Positions 23,224 to 30,967 of a stretch of 64,000 nucleotides of DNA are shown in pieces. The position numbers and the translations under genes are program-made. The DNA is from Lewinellaceae bacterium (GTDB taxonomy: Bacteria; Bacteroidota; Bacteroidia; Chitinophagales; Saprospiraceae). Within the stretch, counting starts at the first letter, position 1. Each line of letters starts with the position of its first letter. Under the pieces are notes generated by a model that was not told the origin of the DNA, did no database searches, and saw only the letters and a list, made by a program, of their open reading frames with translations. The stretch spans positions 1,116,001 through 1,180,000 of the forward strand of contig JACJYD010000001.1 of the NCBI GenBank assembly GCA_020636275.1, written 5' to 3'.

Positions 23224-26181
23224 ATGGCCCAAACAGCTATTTACCCTGTTTTTATCAGCTATCGTTCTGACGATACCGCGGTTCAGGCCGGCCGGCTTCG
23301 GGATTCCATCAATCATTATTTTCAGGGGAAAGAGGTCGCCTTTTTGGATGACAGTTTGAAACCGGGCGATAAATGGCCCGAGCGGCTTCGGGAAGCGGTG
23401 AGGAGCGCCCAGGTGGTGCTGGTGCTCATCGGCGACGAGGGGAAGTGGCTGGGGGTAGACCCAAAATACGGAAAAAAGCGGATTGATGACAAGGAAAATG
23501 ACTGGGTTTTCCAGGAAGTGAACACGGCTTTGCATAGTCCCGCATTGGTGGTTCCTATTCTTTTTGGCAATGCCGGGATTCCGCCCGGGGATGTTTTACC
23601 GGAGGAGATACGTTCCCTTCCGGACCTGCAGGCGGAAAAGGTCCATGACATACGGAAATGGGAAAAAGAGATTGCCCCGCTTTTGACGTTGTTGGAGGAC
23701 CGCTTGATTTTAGAGGATGGCCTCCCTCTATTGTCTGCCAGGTCTTTTGATCCGCTTCAACAATTACCGATCTGCCACGAGATAGCCCTTCCGGGTGATC
23801 CCTATAAGGGGCTGGGCTGGTTTGCATGGGAAGACGCAAGAATTTTCTTCGGCAGGGGGAACGACATCTTTCAGTTGAATCAGAACCTGCACAATCCTCA
23901 TGCCCAGGTGGTCCTGTTTTACGGGCAATCAGGAGCCGGGAAGTCCTCTCTCCTGCAGGCAGGTTTCCTGCCCCGACTGCCGAAGGAATGGGCGCCTACC
24001 TACGCCCGTCGCTCGCGCGACGGCTCTGCCTGGGATATTCTGGAGGGTTTCCTGATGCATTTGCAGCGGGAAAACCCGGAGAAACCCCTCCTGATCCTGG
24101 ACCAGTTGGAAGAAATGTACACCCACCGGGACGAGGAGCCTGCCGAATTGCCGGCGCTGCTCCACGAGATCCTAGGACACGCTTCCAAGCCCCGCGTCAT
24201 TTTGGGTTACCGGGAAGATTACCATGCGCGGATCGAAGAACTGATCCGTGCCAACGGGATCATCGCCATTCCCCAGCCCCTCAAAAACCTGACGGAAACC
24301 CAGATCGCCGAGGCGGTTGCAGGGATTTTGAATAATCCCGAATTGGCCGTGGTTTACCAGAGCCTGCATCTTCCCGAAGGAGAAGCTGAATTACCGCACC
24401 GCATCGGAAAGGACCTCGTCAGTCGTCCCGACAGCAGGGCCAATGCGGCGCCACTTTTGCAGTTTATCCTACGGCAAATGTGGGATGAGGTGAAAGCTTC
24501 CAACCCCGCTGCTTTCACCTGGGAGCTTTTTACAATGCACCGCCGGGAATCGATGCTGGAATTGCTCGATACCCGCCTGGAGGCATTGCAGAAAACCCAT
24601 TCCGAAGCAGCGGAGAGTGGTCTGGCGCTGGACCTGTTAAAATTCCTGGTCACTGAAGACGACACGGCCGGCCATAAAAAAGAACAGGGCTTGTTTGACC
24701 GGTATGCGCAGCATTCCGGAGATACGATCCAGGACCTTTGCGAAGCATTGGAAAACCACTATTTGATCAGTAATTTTTCGGCTAAGGGCGAGAAGCACTG
24801 GCGTTTGGCGCATGATGCCCTGGGGCGGGCCGTGCGGATACGGTTTGAGGAATCGAATGCCCCCGGCCAGCGCGCCTGGCGCCTGGTCGAAGCCAAGCAG
24901 CGCGAGATCGGGTTTTTAGCTACGTTTAGTGAATCGGATATTGAAACGATCCTTGCCGGAGAGAAAGGAATGCAGAAAATACCGGATCGGGTAATGGACC
25001 AGATCCTGGAAGACCAGCAGCGATATGAGCGGCAAAAACAGGACCGTTTCCTCCTCGCCTTCGACGGCGCTTGGGCCAATGTGCAACATCTCAATTACCT
25101 GGAAGCGCTGAAGAAGCTCCGGATTGCGAGGATGGAAGGAATCCAGTTTGATACGCTGCTTGACTTGGCGATCCAGCTGCTGCATTTCTTCCTTGAAACG
25201 GGAGATATGGAGGAATTTAAGAGCAGCCTCCACTTCATCCAGAGCCTGGATGAGAATCCCGGGGTGGAGCCTCTATTGGAAATGGCAGATTTCATTGTAG
25301 CCGACAAAAAGGGGAGTAAGGAAAGGCTTCAGAATTGGAATCCCGATCTCTACCAGAAGATGGAGCGGCGCCATTTTCCTGAAATGTGCCCAGTTATAGG
25401 CGGAACCTACCGAATGGGAAGTGGGGAAGACATTGAGGCGGAACGTCCCGTACACAAAGTGACAGTGAGCGATTTCCTGATGGGCGCCACTCCGGTCACG
25501 TGGTGGCAATATGGGCTGTTTTGTCGGATGACCGGCCGCGACCTGCCCAATGATTCGGGCTTCGGCAGGGGAGATAAGCCGGTGATCAACCTGACCTGGT
25601 ATGAAGCGGTGGCCTACTGCAACTGGATGACGGAATGGCTGAGCCCATTGGATGACGTACAACTGGAGCCCGTTTACTACATAAACGACGACGCGGTAAC
25701 CGCTGATTGGAGCAAGAACGGTTTCCGCCTGCCCACCGAAGCCGAATGGGAGTATGCAGCTCGGGAAAAGGGACAGAATGTCCGCTTTGGCAACGGAAAA
25801 GACGTAGCCAACCCAAAGGAAATGAACTTTGATGCGAGCCATCCTAAAAATGAACGGCAACCAAACTGGTATGTAAAAGGGAAAGGGCGTGACGTGACAA
25901 CCTTTATTAGAGAATTCCCACCAAATAAACTAGGCCTGTTTGATATGAGCGGCAATGTGTTCGAATGGTGCTGGGATTGGTGGAGTATAGGGGAAAACCA
26001 TTTTTATAAGTTGAGCGATGGGGCTTCAAATCCAAAAGGCCCGGAGTCTGGTCAAGAGCGAGTGGTTCGAGGTGGTTCTTGGGTCAGTAATGCTTATCTC
26101 TGCCGTTGCTCTTTTCGAAATGGGTACGACCCACTACGTCGATTCGTTAATTTAGGGTTTCGAGTTGTCCGGCGTTCGTAG
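23224..26181 (+). CDS. TIR-STAND NTPase with C-terminal FGE/C-type-lectin domain; candidate DGR target
   Basis: The ATG at 23224 (MAQTAIYPVFISYRSDD) fits the TIR start; an in-frame upstream start adds 37 unrelated residues. The product has 985 residues. A TIR domain (about 7-150) has FISYRSDDTA and a candidate catalytic glutamate in NDWVFQEV. A STAND NTPase follows (about 192-560) with DPYKGLGWF, Walker A GQSGAGKSS (about 233) and Walker B LLILDQLEE (about 288). A helical linker leads to an FGE-sulfatase/C-type-lectin domain (about 722-985) with GGTYRMGSG, RLPTEAEWEYAARE, GNVFEWCWDWW and VVRGGSW. TIR-STAND proteins are known in prokaryotic conflict and anti-phage systems. The C-terminus would be the sensor, and its end looks like a DGR variable repeat. 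Confidence 0.88.
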   Translation: MAQTAIYPVFISYRSDDTAVQAGRLRDSINHYFQGKEVAFLDDSLKPGDKWPERLREAVRSAQVVLVLIGDEGKWLGVDPKYGKKRIDDKENDWVFQEVNTALHSPALVVPILFGNAGIPPGDVLPEEIRSLPDLQAEKVHDIRKWEKEIAPLLTLLEDRLILEDGLPLLSARSFDPLQQLPICHEIALPGDPYKGLGWFAWEDARIFFGRGNDIFQLNQNLHNPHAQVVLFYGQSGAGKSSLLQAGFLPRLPKEWAPTYARRSRDGSAWDILEGFLMHLQRENPEKPLLILDQLEEMYTHRDEEPAELPALLHEILGHASKPRVILGYREDYHARIEELIRANGIIAIPQPLKNLTETQIAEAVAGILNNPELAVVYQSLHLPEGEAELPHRIGKDLVSRPDSRANAAPLLQFILRQMWDEVKASNPAAFTWELFTMHRRESMLELLDTRLEALQKTHSEAAESGLALDLLKFLVTEDDTAGHKKEQGLFDRYAQHSGDTIQDLCEALENHYLISNFSAKGEKHWRLAHDALGRAVRIRFEESNAPGQRAWRLVEAKQREIGFLATFSESDIETILAGEKGMQKIPDRVMDQILEDQQRYERQKQDRFLLAFDGAWANVQHLNYLEALKKLRIARMEGIQFDTLLDLAIQLLHFFLETGDMEEFKSSLHFIQSLDENPGVEPLLEMADFIVADKKGSKERLQNWNPDLYQKMERRHFPEMCPVIGGTYRMGSGEDIEAERPVHKVTVSDFLMGATPVTWWQYGLFCRMTGRDLPNDSGFGRGDKPVINLTWYEAVAYCNWMTEWLSPLDDVQLEPVYYINDDAVTADWSKNGFRLPTEAEWEYAAREKGQNVRFGNGKDVANPKEMNFDASHPKNERQPNWYVKGKGRDVTTFIREFPPNKLGLFDMSGNVFEWCWDWWSIGENHFYKLSDGASNPKGPESGQERVVRGGSWVSNAYLCRCSFRNGYDPLRRFVNLGFRVVRRS
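26062..26181 (+). other. Candidate DGR variable repeat (VR) at the 3' end of the TIR-STAND gene
   Basis: After the invariant VVRGGSW (ending 26082) the codons are gtc agt aat, gct, tat ctc, tgc cgt, tgc, tct, ttt, cga, aat ggg tac gac, cca, cta cgt, cga, ttc gtt aat, then LGFRVV. In FGE-type DGR targets the matching positions are encoded as AAC/AAT in the template, and only adenines change. Here 14 of 16 putative variable codons end in C or T, as expected. The frame ends within 30 bases after the invariant LGFRVV. No template repeat or reverse transcriptase is in the window, so the assignment is inferred. Confidence 0.6.
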
Positions 26182-26215
26182 CACTTGGATACTCTAACCC
26201 TTTTGCCTTTTTTTG

Positions 26216-26250
26216 TCTGAACTGTGATTTATGGGATTTTGGGATTGCCT
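26216..26250. repeat. Half-unit of the TCTGAACTGTGATT repeat after the TIR-STAND gene
   Basis: TCTGAACTGTGATTTATGGG begins 35 bp after the TIR-STAND stop codon and extends into the 3' end of the convergent GxxExxY gene. It is preceded by ACCCTTTTGCCTTTTTTTG, which could terminate the TIR-STAND transcript. Confidence 0.75.
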
Positions 26251-26648
26251 TGATCCTTTTGCTTGAATTTTTTGTTTTGGACGCGTTTGAATTCGAGGCT
26301 CCTGGCGCCGAAGTTGATCAGGAGGCCGACTTCCAGGTCGTAAGCTTCGAGGTAGTTGATGGCTTGGGCGAGGTGAATGTCTTCTAATTGGATGAGGGCT
26401 TTCAGCTCAACTGAAATGACTCCTTCCACTAGAAAATCGACCCTACGGGTGCCGATTTGTTGACCTTTGAAATAGATCGGCATTTCAAACTCCCGGTTGA
26501 AGCTTAATCCTTGGTCAGACATTTCAATCGCCAGTGCCCGTTGGTATATCACTTCCTGGAATCCGTTTCCCAATGCCCGATGGACCGCCATTGCACATCC
26601 AATGACTTTGCTCGTCAACTCCGAATATTTGTGCTCCTCTTTGATCAT
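26229..26648 (-). CDS. GxxExxY family protein
   Basis: The 139-residue protein carries the signature GFQEVIY (about residues 29-35), with the downstream FEMPIYFKGQQIGTRRVDFLVEG and VELKA elements that define the GxxExxY family. The pattern of an acidic residue followed by VDFLV...VELK recalls a PD-(D/E)XK nuclease fold, but biochemical activity is not established. These genes are frequent, scattered accessory genes in Bacteroidota and other phyla. This one is embedded between copies of the TCTGAACTGTGATT repeat and convergent with the TIR-STAND gene. Its role, and any link to that gene, are unknown. Confidence 0.88.
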   Translation of the reverse strand: MIKEEHKYSELTSKVIGCAMAVHRALGNGFQEVIYQRALAIEMSDQGLSFNREFEMPIYFKGQQIGTRRVDFLVEGVISVELKALIQLEDIHLAQAINYLEAYDLEVGLLINFGARSLEFKRVQNKKFKQKDQGNPKIP

Positions 26649-27018
26649 AGTTCTTCTTTAAAGAATCAAAAGTTGTCTGAACTGTGATTTGTATGATTAA
26701 TAGGATTGATGTGATTTTCAAGGTAATCAAAAAAATCTCACAAATCACAGTTCAGACAATCATCAGAACTTTGATTTGTATGATTGAAGTGATTTATGTG
26801 ATTTTGAAGCTAATCAAGGTAATCAAAAGAATCACATAAATCAAAGTTCAGACAATCATCTGAGCTGTGATTTTAGGTGATGGATGGGAGAACTATGATT
26901 TGATATTTCTGATAAATCCCACAAATCACAGCTCAGATAATTGCTGGAGGACTATTTTCCCTCCCTCCTTCTTTAAAATCTCCCTCCTTTCCCGTACTTT
27001 CAAGAAAAAGTATCAATT
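26649..27018. repeat. Three tandem palindromic TCTGAACTGTGATT units (370-bp gap)
   Basis: No gene is supported. Unit A is 26676-26756, unit B 26763-26852, unit C 26859-26937. Each starts with a variant of TCTGAACTGTGATTTGTATG and ends with the complement (AAATCACAGTTCAGA or similar), so each RNA could fold into one long imperfect hairpin. Spacers are 6 bp. Unit B has AACTTTGA for AACTGTGA on both arms, and unit C has GAGCTGTGA on one arm with CAGCTC on the other. These compensatory changes suggest the structure is conserved. Confidence 0.85.
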
Positions 27019-27972
27019 TTGGAACAGCAAGGATTCTGCTGGATCTTTTTCGGGATTTCCCTTGCAGGGATACTCTGCTTTTCTTGTGGAGAAAAACCCG
27101 ATCCCATCCCCTGGAAGATCGCCTACAACGTCTGTGAAGACTCCGAAACGGACAACTACGAGGTCTACATCATGAACATGGACGGCTCGGGGAAGAAGAA
27201 TATCACTAACCACCCGGATGTGGCCTGGGTGTACTACGCCTGGAAAGACAAGCTTTACTTCATCAGCGACAGGGATACCTGCCACCGGTGTTTTTTTTTA
27301 TATGAAATGAATTCGAATGGGGAAGGGGTTCGCAAGGTCACCAGCCTGCAACTGGAAGATTCCTGGATGGGCAGCCGCCTGAACGGGAAGGAAATGGTGA
27401 TTGCCGGACGGCATGGGGATGAACTGCGATACCAGCTTTTCCTCATCGATACCCATACCGGCGATTTTCAACAACTGACTTACGATACAGCCGCCTTGCA
27501 CCGCGATCCGGCTTTTACGCCCGACGGGCAGCAGATCGTCTTTGCCTACAAAAAAGACCGCCGCAACCACGACGAGCGCGAAGAGCTCTGGATCATGGAC
27601 GTCGACGGCAAAAACCGCAGGCAACTTACGCACTATCCGCCTGCCGATACAACGGCCCAGTGGTATTCCTACGATGCCGGACCGCCGCGTTGGCATCCGG
27701 GCGAAGACTATTTCTCCTATCAGTCCAAACAGCAGGGCAAGTACTCCCTCTTCGCCGTTACGCCCGACGGGAAGGCGCTCGGCAGGCTTACGGACCTTAC
27801 CCAAAACGAAGGCTGGCACGACTGGAGCCCCGATGGGCAGTGGCTGGCCGTCGAACTGTTCGATGACGCGCAAACCCATTTCGACATCTATCTGCTGAAC
27901 TGGAAGTCCCGCGAACTGAAGCGACTGACCGATTCGGACCAATACGAGCAGGCGCCGGTGTTTGTGGAATAA
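27019..27972 (+). CDS. TolB-like WD40/PD40 beta-propeller lipoprotein
   Basis: The 317-residue protein starts at a TTG (27019), since no in-frame ATG precedes the signal segment. The N-terminus has a hydrophobic core and a cysteine in FSCGEKPD, a probable but imperfect lipobox. The rest has repeated PD40/TolB-type blades: NYEVYIMNMDGSGKKNITNH, DPAFTPDGQQIVFA, ELWIMDVDGKNRRQLTH and HDWSPDGQWLAVE. Such propellers are common surface or periplasmic proteins in Bacteroidota. There is no protease domain, so it is a stand-alone propeller of unknown partner. Confidence 0.78.
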   Translation: MEQQGFCWIFFGISLAGILCFSCGEKPDPIPWKIAYNVCEDSETDNYEVYIMNMDGSGKKNITNHPDVAWVYYAWKDKLYFISDRDTCHRCFFLYEMNSNGEGVRKVTSLQLEDSWMGSRLNGKEMVIAGRHGDELRYQLFLIDTHTGDFQQLTYDTAALHRDPAFTPDGQQIVFAYKKDRRNHDEREELWIMDVDGKNRRQLTHYPPADTTAQWYSYDAGPPRWHPGEDYFSYQSKQQGKYSLFAVTPDGKALGRLTDLTQNEGWHDWSPDGQWLAVELFDDAQTHFDIYLLNWKSRELKRLTDSDQYEQAPVFVE

Positions 27973-27997
27973 TTCTTAAATAGTATCCCTATATTTA

Positions 27998-28027
27998 TAG
28001 TTGAATAGTTGAATAGTTGAATAGTTG
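27998..28027. repeat. Short tandem array of the 8-bp unit TAGTTGAA
   Basis: Three complete copies and one partial copy of TAGTTGAA lie in the leader of the small secreted protein, ending 27 bp before its start. The unit differs by one base from the complement of the TTTTCAAC unit at 58629-58756. Confidence 0.9.
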
Positions 28028-28054
28028 TTTTTTCACTCATTTAAACCCATTATC

Positions 28055-28450
28055 ATGAAAAACTTGAAAATGTTTTGCGCAGTATTTATTCTATTTCTTC
28101 CTCTTTTTTCGATGGCCCAGGATGCTGCTGTCGCTGGTGACTGGAAGACGATGATTCCCGGTCAGGATGGAACAACCATGATTCCCCTGAAAGTAAAGAT
28201 CGCTGAAGACGGTACCTATACCCTCGATTTTGGGGGCGATGGAGTGGTAGATGTAAAGGGAACTTATAAGACGGACGGAAACCAAATCATAGTTAAAGAT
28301 GTGGTGGAAGAAGGCAAAGAGGGTTGTGACGGCAAAGGCGTTTATAACTTTTCCGTCAACAATGATACCCTGGTCATGGAGCGCGTTTCCGATGAATGCC
28401 CGGGCCGTGGCGGCGAAGACGGGCGCATGGAAATGAAACGCGACAAGTAA
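28055..28450 (+). CDS. Small secreted protein, lipocalin-like
   Basis: The ATG at 28055 gives a signal peptide (MKNLKMFCAVFILFLPLFSMAQ). The mature part (about 109 residues) starts VAGDWKTMIPGQDGTTMIPL and continues GTYTLDFGGDGVVDVKGTYKTDGNQIIVKD. The GxW start and repeating beta strands resemble lipocalin-like or DUF-type beta-barrel domains that are abundant in Bacteroidota. Two cysteines (EGCDGKG and DECPGR) could form a disulphide. Function unknown. Confidence 0.6.
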   Translation: MKNLKMFCAVFILFLPLFSMAQDAAVAGDWKTMIPGQDGTTMIPLKVKIAEDGTYTLDFGGDGVVDVKGTYKTDGNQIIVKDVVEEGKEGCDGKGVYNFSVNNDTLVMERVSDECPGRGGEDGRMEMKRDK

Positions 28451-28475
28451 AACACTGATTGTATTATTAATTTTG

Positions 28476-28500
28476 AAGGAGCGGGACACTTCCGCTCCTT
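28476..28500. terminator. Hairpin between the small secreted protein and the VWA gene
   Basis: Arms AAGGAGCGG and CCGCTCCTT enclose GACACTT. It lies 25 bp after the stop at 28450 and is preceded by TTAATTTTG. No long T-run follows, so termination would be weak. Confidence 0.5.
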
Positions 28501-28519
28501 TAAAATTTAAATCGTACAA

Positions 28520-29743
28520 ATGGTCATCGAGCGGCAATTTTACAAGGCCAGTATCGGGATCATGCTCGAACAACCCTATTTCGGGCATTTGTTGAGCGAT
28601 ATTGCAAAGGTAGAAGATGCCGGTTCGACCGCCAGCCTGGCGATCCGGTATGAAGAACCGGTATTCGTCATGCGTGTAAATCCGGACTTCTGGCTGCGCC
28701 AGGTCCGGAACGAGCAGGAGCGGATGGGCCACTTGTTCCATCAGCTCCTGCACCTTTTTTTCGGCCACCTCTTCCGGGCGACCGACTTTTCCGATCCTTT
28801 TCTCTTCGACGTGGCCGCCGATCTGCAGATCAATGCTTATATCCCTCCTGCCTGGTTTTGGGAGAATGCCCTCCGCCTGAGCGATCTGCCCGGATTTCCA
28901 CTGGAGCCGGAACAACCGGTCGCCCATTATTACGAACAACTAGGGCGATTGTGGGCCGACGAAGGCCGGCAATTTCCCGATGCTTATGCCCGGTTAATGG
29001 AATGGCATGCACAACGGGAGTTATTGTTTGAATCGCACGGGCATTGGCACCGCACCGATCGTCAACTCCGGGAGGATAAAGAGATGGCCCGTTGGAGCGC
29101 CCACTCCCTGATCCGCATCGCAGGAGAAGCTGCCGGTGCACAGGCACTCACCCAACTGCCTGCCGGGATGATGTTGGAACTGGAAAAGGACCAGGCCGCC
29201 GGGCCGGAGATCCATTGGAGAAAGCTGGTCCGGCAATTTGCCCAGTCGAGCCGGAGCACGTATATAAAAGATACCATTCACCGCCCCAGCAAGCGCTACG
29301 GCACGACCCCGGGCGTCCGGGTGCGTCGCCGGCAGCGGCTTTTGGTAGGGGTGGACACCTCCGGGTCCGTCTCCCGGGAGGAGCAGGCTGCCTTTTTTCA
29401 GGAGATCCGCTTTTTGAGCCGCACCGGGGCCGACATCACCCTGTCCGAATTCGACGCAGATATTCAGCGCACCTATCCCTACCGTGGGCAGCAGCCCGAT
29501 TTTGTAGTTGGAGGTGGCAGTACCAATTTTTTACCCTTGCTGGAGTATGCCAATACCAGTGGTCCCTGGGATGGGGTCATCCTCTTCACCGACGGCTTTG
29601 CCCCGATACCACGAATCGGCATCCGCCCACCGCTTCTGTGGGTGATCACGGCCCAGGGATTGGCGCCGTCGACGCTGATGTATCAGGGACTGCCGGGTAT
29701 AAAAATTAAATTAGCGGGAAGTGCCGGCGGCACTTCCCGCTAA
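28520..29743 (+). CDS. VWA-like protein with N-terminal putative metallopeptidase domain (DUF2201-type)
   Basis: The 407-residue protein opens with a zincin-like domain in which HLFHQLLHLFFGHLF replaces the usual HExxH (about residues 72-86). The C-terminal von Willebrand A-like domain has an intact MIDAS start, VGVDTSGSVSREE (about 275-287), and a GGGSTNF loop. This combination matches the DUF2201 family, normally found next to MoxR-like ATPases, as here 23 bp downstream. VWA-MoxR pairs act as chaperone-like or metal-insertion machines; the target here is unknown. The last 15 codons lie inside a 25-bp-arm hairpin. Confidence 0.82.
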   Translation: MVIERQFYKASIGIMLEQPYFGHLLSDIAKVEDAGSTASLAIRYEEPVFVMRVNPDFWLRQVRNEQERMGHLFHQLLHLFFGHLFRATDFSDPFLFDVAADLQINAYIPPAWFWENALRLSDLPGFPLEPEQPVAHYYEQLGRLWADEGRQFPDAYARLMEWHAQRELLFESHGHWHRTDRQLREDKEMARWSAHSLIRIAGEAAGAQALTQLPAGMMLELEKDQAAGPEIHWRKLVRQFAQSSRSTYIKDTIHRPSKRYGTTPGVRVRRRQRLLVGVDTSGSVSREEQAAFFQEIRFLSRTGADITLSEFDADIQRTYPYRGQQPDFVVGGGSTNFLPLLEYANTSGPWDGVILFTDGFAPIPRIGIRPPLLWVITAQGLAPSTLMYQGLPGIKIKLAGSAGGTSR

Positions 29744-29753
29744 TTTAATTTTT
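29701..29753 (+). terminator. Very long perfect hairpin overlapping the VWA gene end
   Basis: Perfect 25-nt arms (beginning AAAAATTAAATTAGCGGGAA) surround the loop GGC, followed by TTATTTT. The hairpin covers the last 14 codons and the stop of the VWA gene and ends 13 bp before the AAA ATPase ATG. It could act as a terminator or as a processing/stability element between the two genes. Confidence 0.8.
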
Positions 29754-29766
29754 TTATTTTCACCAC

Positions 29767-30885
29767 ATGAAACGCCCTTTTGATTACATCACCTACGGCG
29801 CTTCCAGCTCAAGTGTGGAAGTCGTCCAGCTATTGCGCTTTCTCCTGGGATCCACTTTCCGCGGAGCGCACAGTGAGGCGCCGGTGCCGGTGTGTATCTG
29901 GGGGCGGCACGGCATTGGCAAAACCCAGATCGTGCGCGACCTGGCCCGAGATATGGGCGCCGCTTTCGCTTACCTGGCTCCCGCTCAGTTTGAAGAGATG
30001 GGCGACCTGGTGGGCATGCCGCAGGTGGTGACCGATGAAAAGGGCCAACAGGTATCGCGCTTCGCGCCTCCCGACTGGGCGCCCCGGCAGGAAGGCCCCG
30101 GCATCCTGCTCATCGATGATGTCAACCGGGCGGACGACCGTATTTTGCGGGGGCTGATGCAGTTGTTGCAAAACTATGAACTGGTGAGCTGGCGCATTCC
30201 CCAAAAGTGGCATATCGTTCTCACGGCCAACCCGGATGGCGGCGATTATTCTGTCACGCCGATGGACGACGCCTTCCTGACCCGCATGCTGCACGTCACC
30301 CTGGAGTGGAACCTCGAAGCCTGGATCCGGTGGGCTACCCGGGCGGGGGTCGACCAACGGGGCATTGCCTTTGTACAGACCCATCCCGAGCTGGTCGACG
30401 GCACGCGGACGACCCCGCGGACCCTGGTTCAGTTTTTTCAATCCATCGCCCCTGTCGCCGATTTGGCCAAAGAGCTCCCGCTCGTCCGCATGCTGGCGGA
30501 GGGCTGCCTGGATCCGGACACGACCGCTGCTTTCCTTTCGTTTGCCCGCACCGAGCTGGCGCATTTGCCCACGCCGGAAGAGATCCTCAATGCCGGTGAT
30601 TTTGCTGCAGTAGAGGCTCGTTTACGGGAACTGATCGTTCAACCCGTCAAGCGCCTGGATATTCTTTCCCTGACTTCCTCCCGGCTGCTGGCCCATCTCG
30701 AAGGTGGTAAAAGCTGGGCCCCCGGTCAATTGGCCAACCTGGAGCGCTTCCTCCTGCTCGATTTTATTCCGGCCGATGTACGCTTCCGCCTGGCCCAGGT
30801 GCTGGCCAATAGTTCACAAGCCGTGCTTCGCGATTTTGTAGGCCGTCCGGCCATCGGGACGATCCTTCTGGAAGGCTTGGCATAG
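29767..30885 (+). CDS. MoxR-like AAA+ ATPase
   Basis: This 372-residue ATPase has Walker A GRHGIGKTQIV (about residues 47-57), Walker B GILLIDDVNRAD (about 115-126) and a sensor-1 region HIVLTANPDG (about 150). It is the ATPase partner of the adjacent VWA protein; together they probably form a MoxR/VWA complex that remodels or activates another protein. No candidate substrate is adjacent. The strong hairpin before it may uncouple its expression from the VWA gene. Confidence 0.87.
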   Translation: MKRPFDYITYGASSSSVEVVQLLRFLLGSTFRGAHSEAPVPVCIWGRHGIGKTQIVRDLARDMGAAFAYLAPAQFEEMGDLVGMPQVVTDEKGQQVSRFAPPDWAPRQEGPGILLIDDVNRADDRILRGLMQLLQNYELVSWRIPQKWHIVLTANPDGGDYSVTPMDDAFLTRMLHVTLEWNLEAWIRWATRAGVDQRGIAFVQTHPELVDGTRTTPRTLVQFFQSIAPVADLAKELPLVRMLAEGCLDPDTTAAFLSFARTELAHLPTPEEILNAGDFAAVEARLRELIVQPVKRLDILSLTSSRLLAHLEGGKSWAPGQLANLERFLLLDFIPADVRFRLAQVLANSSQAVLRDFVGRPAIGTILLEGLA

Positions 30886-30925
30886 AACAATTTTCCTTAT
30901 CTTCGGGGCTTGGAAAACAGAAAAG

Positions 30926-30951
30926 CGGGGAGTGGGCTTTGCTACTCCCCG
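30926..30951 (+). promoter_or_regulatory. Leader hairpin upstream of the aminotransferase
   Basis: CGGGGAGT pairs with ACTCCCCG around GGGCTTTGCT; the structure ends 16 nt before the ATG at 30968. It could terminate the preceding transcript but lacks a T-run, so a leader role is equally possible. Confidence 0.45.
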
Positions 30952-30967
30952 GTTAAAAGAATATCCT

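Noticed and set aside
22900..27018. A DGR reverse transcriptase or template repeat near the TIR-STAND gene
   Set aside because: No YxDD-containing frame and no AAC/AAT-rich copy of the 3' end was found on either strand in the window; only elsewhere in the genome is possible.
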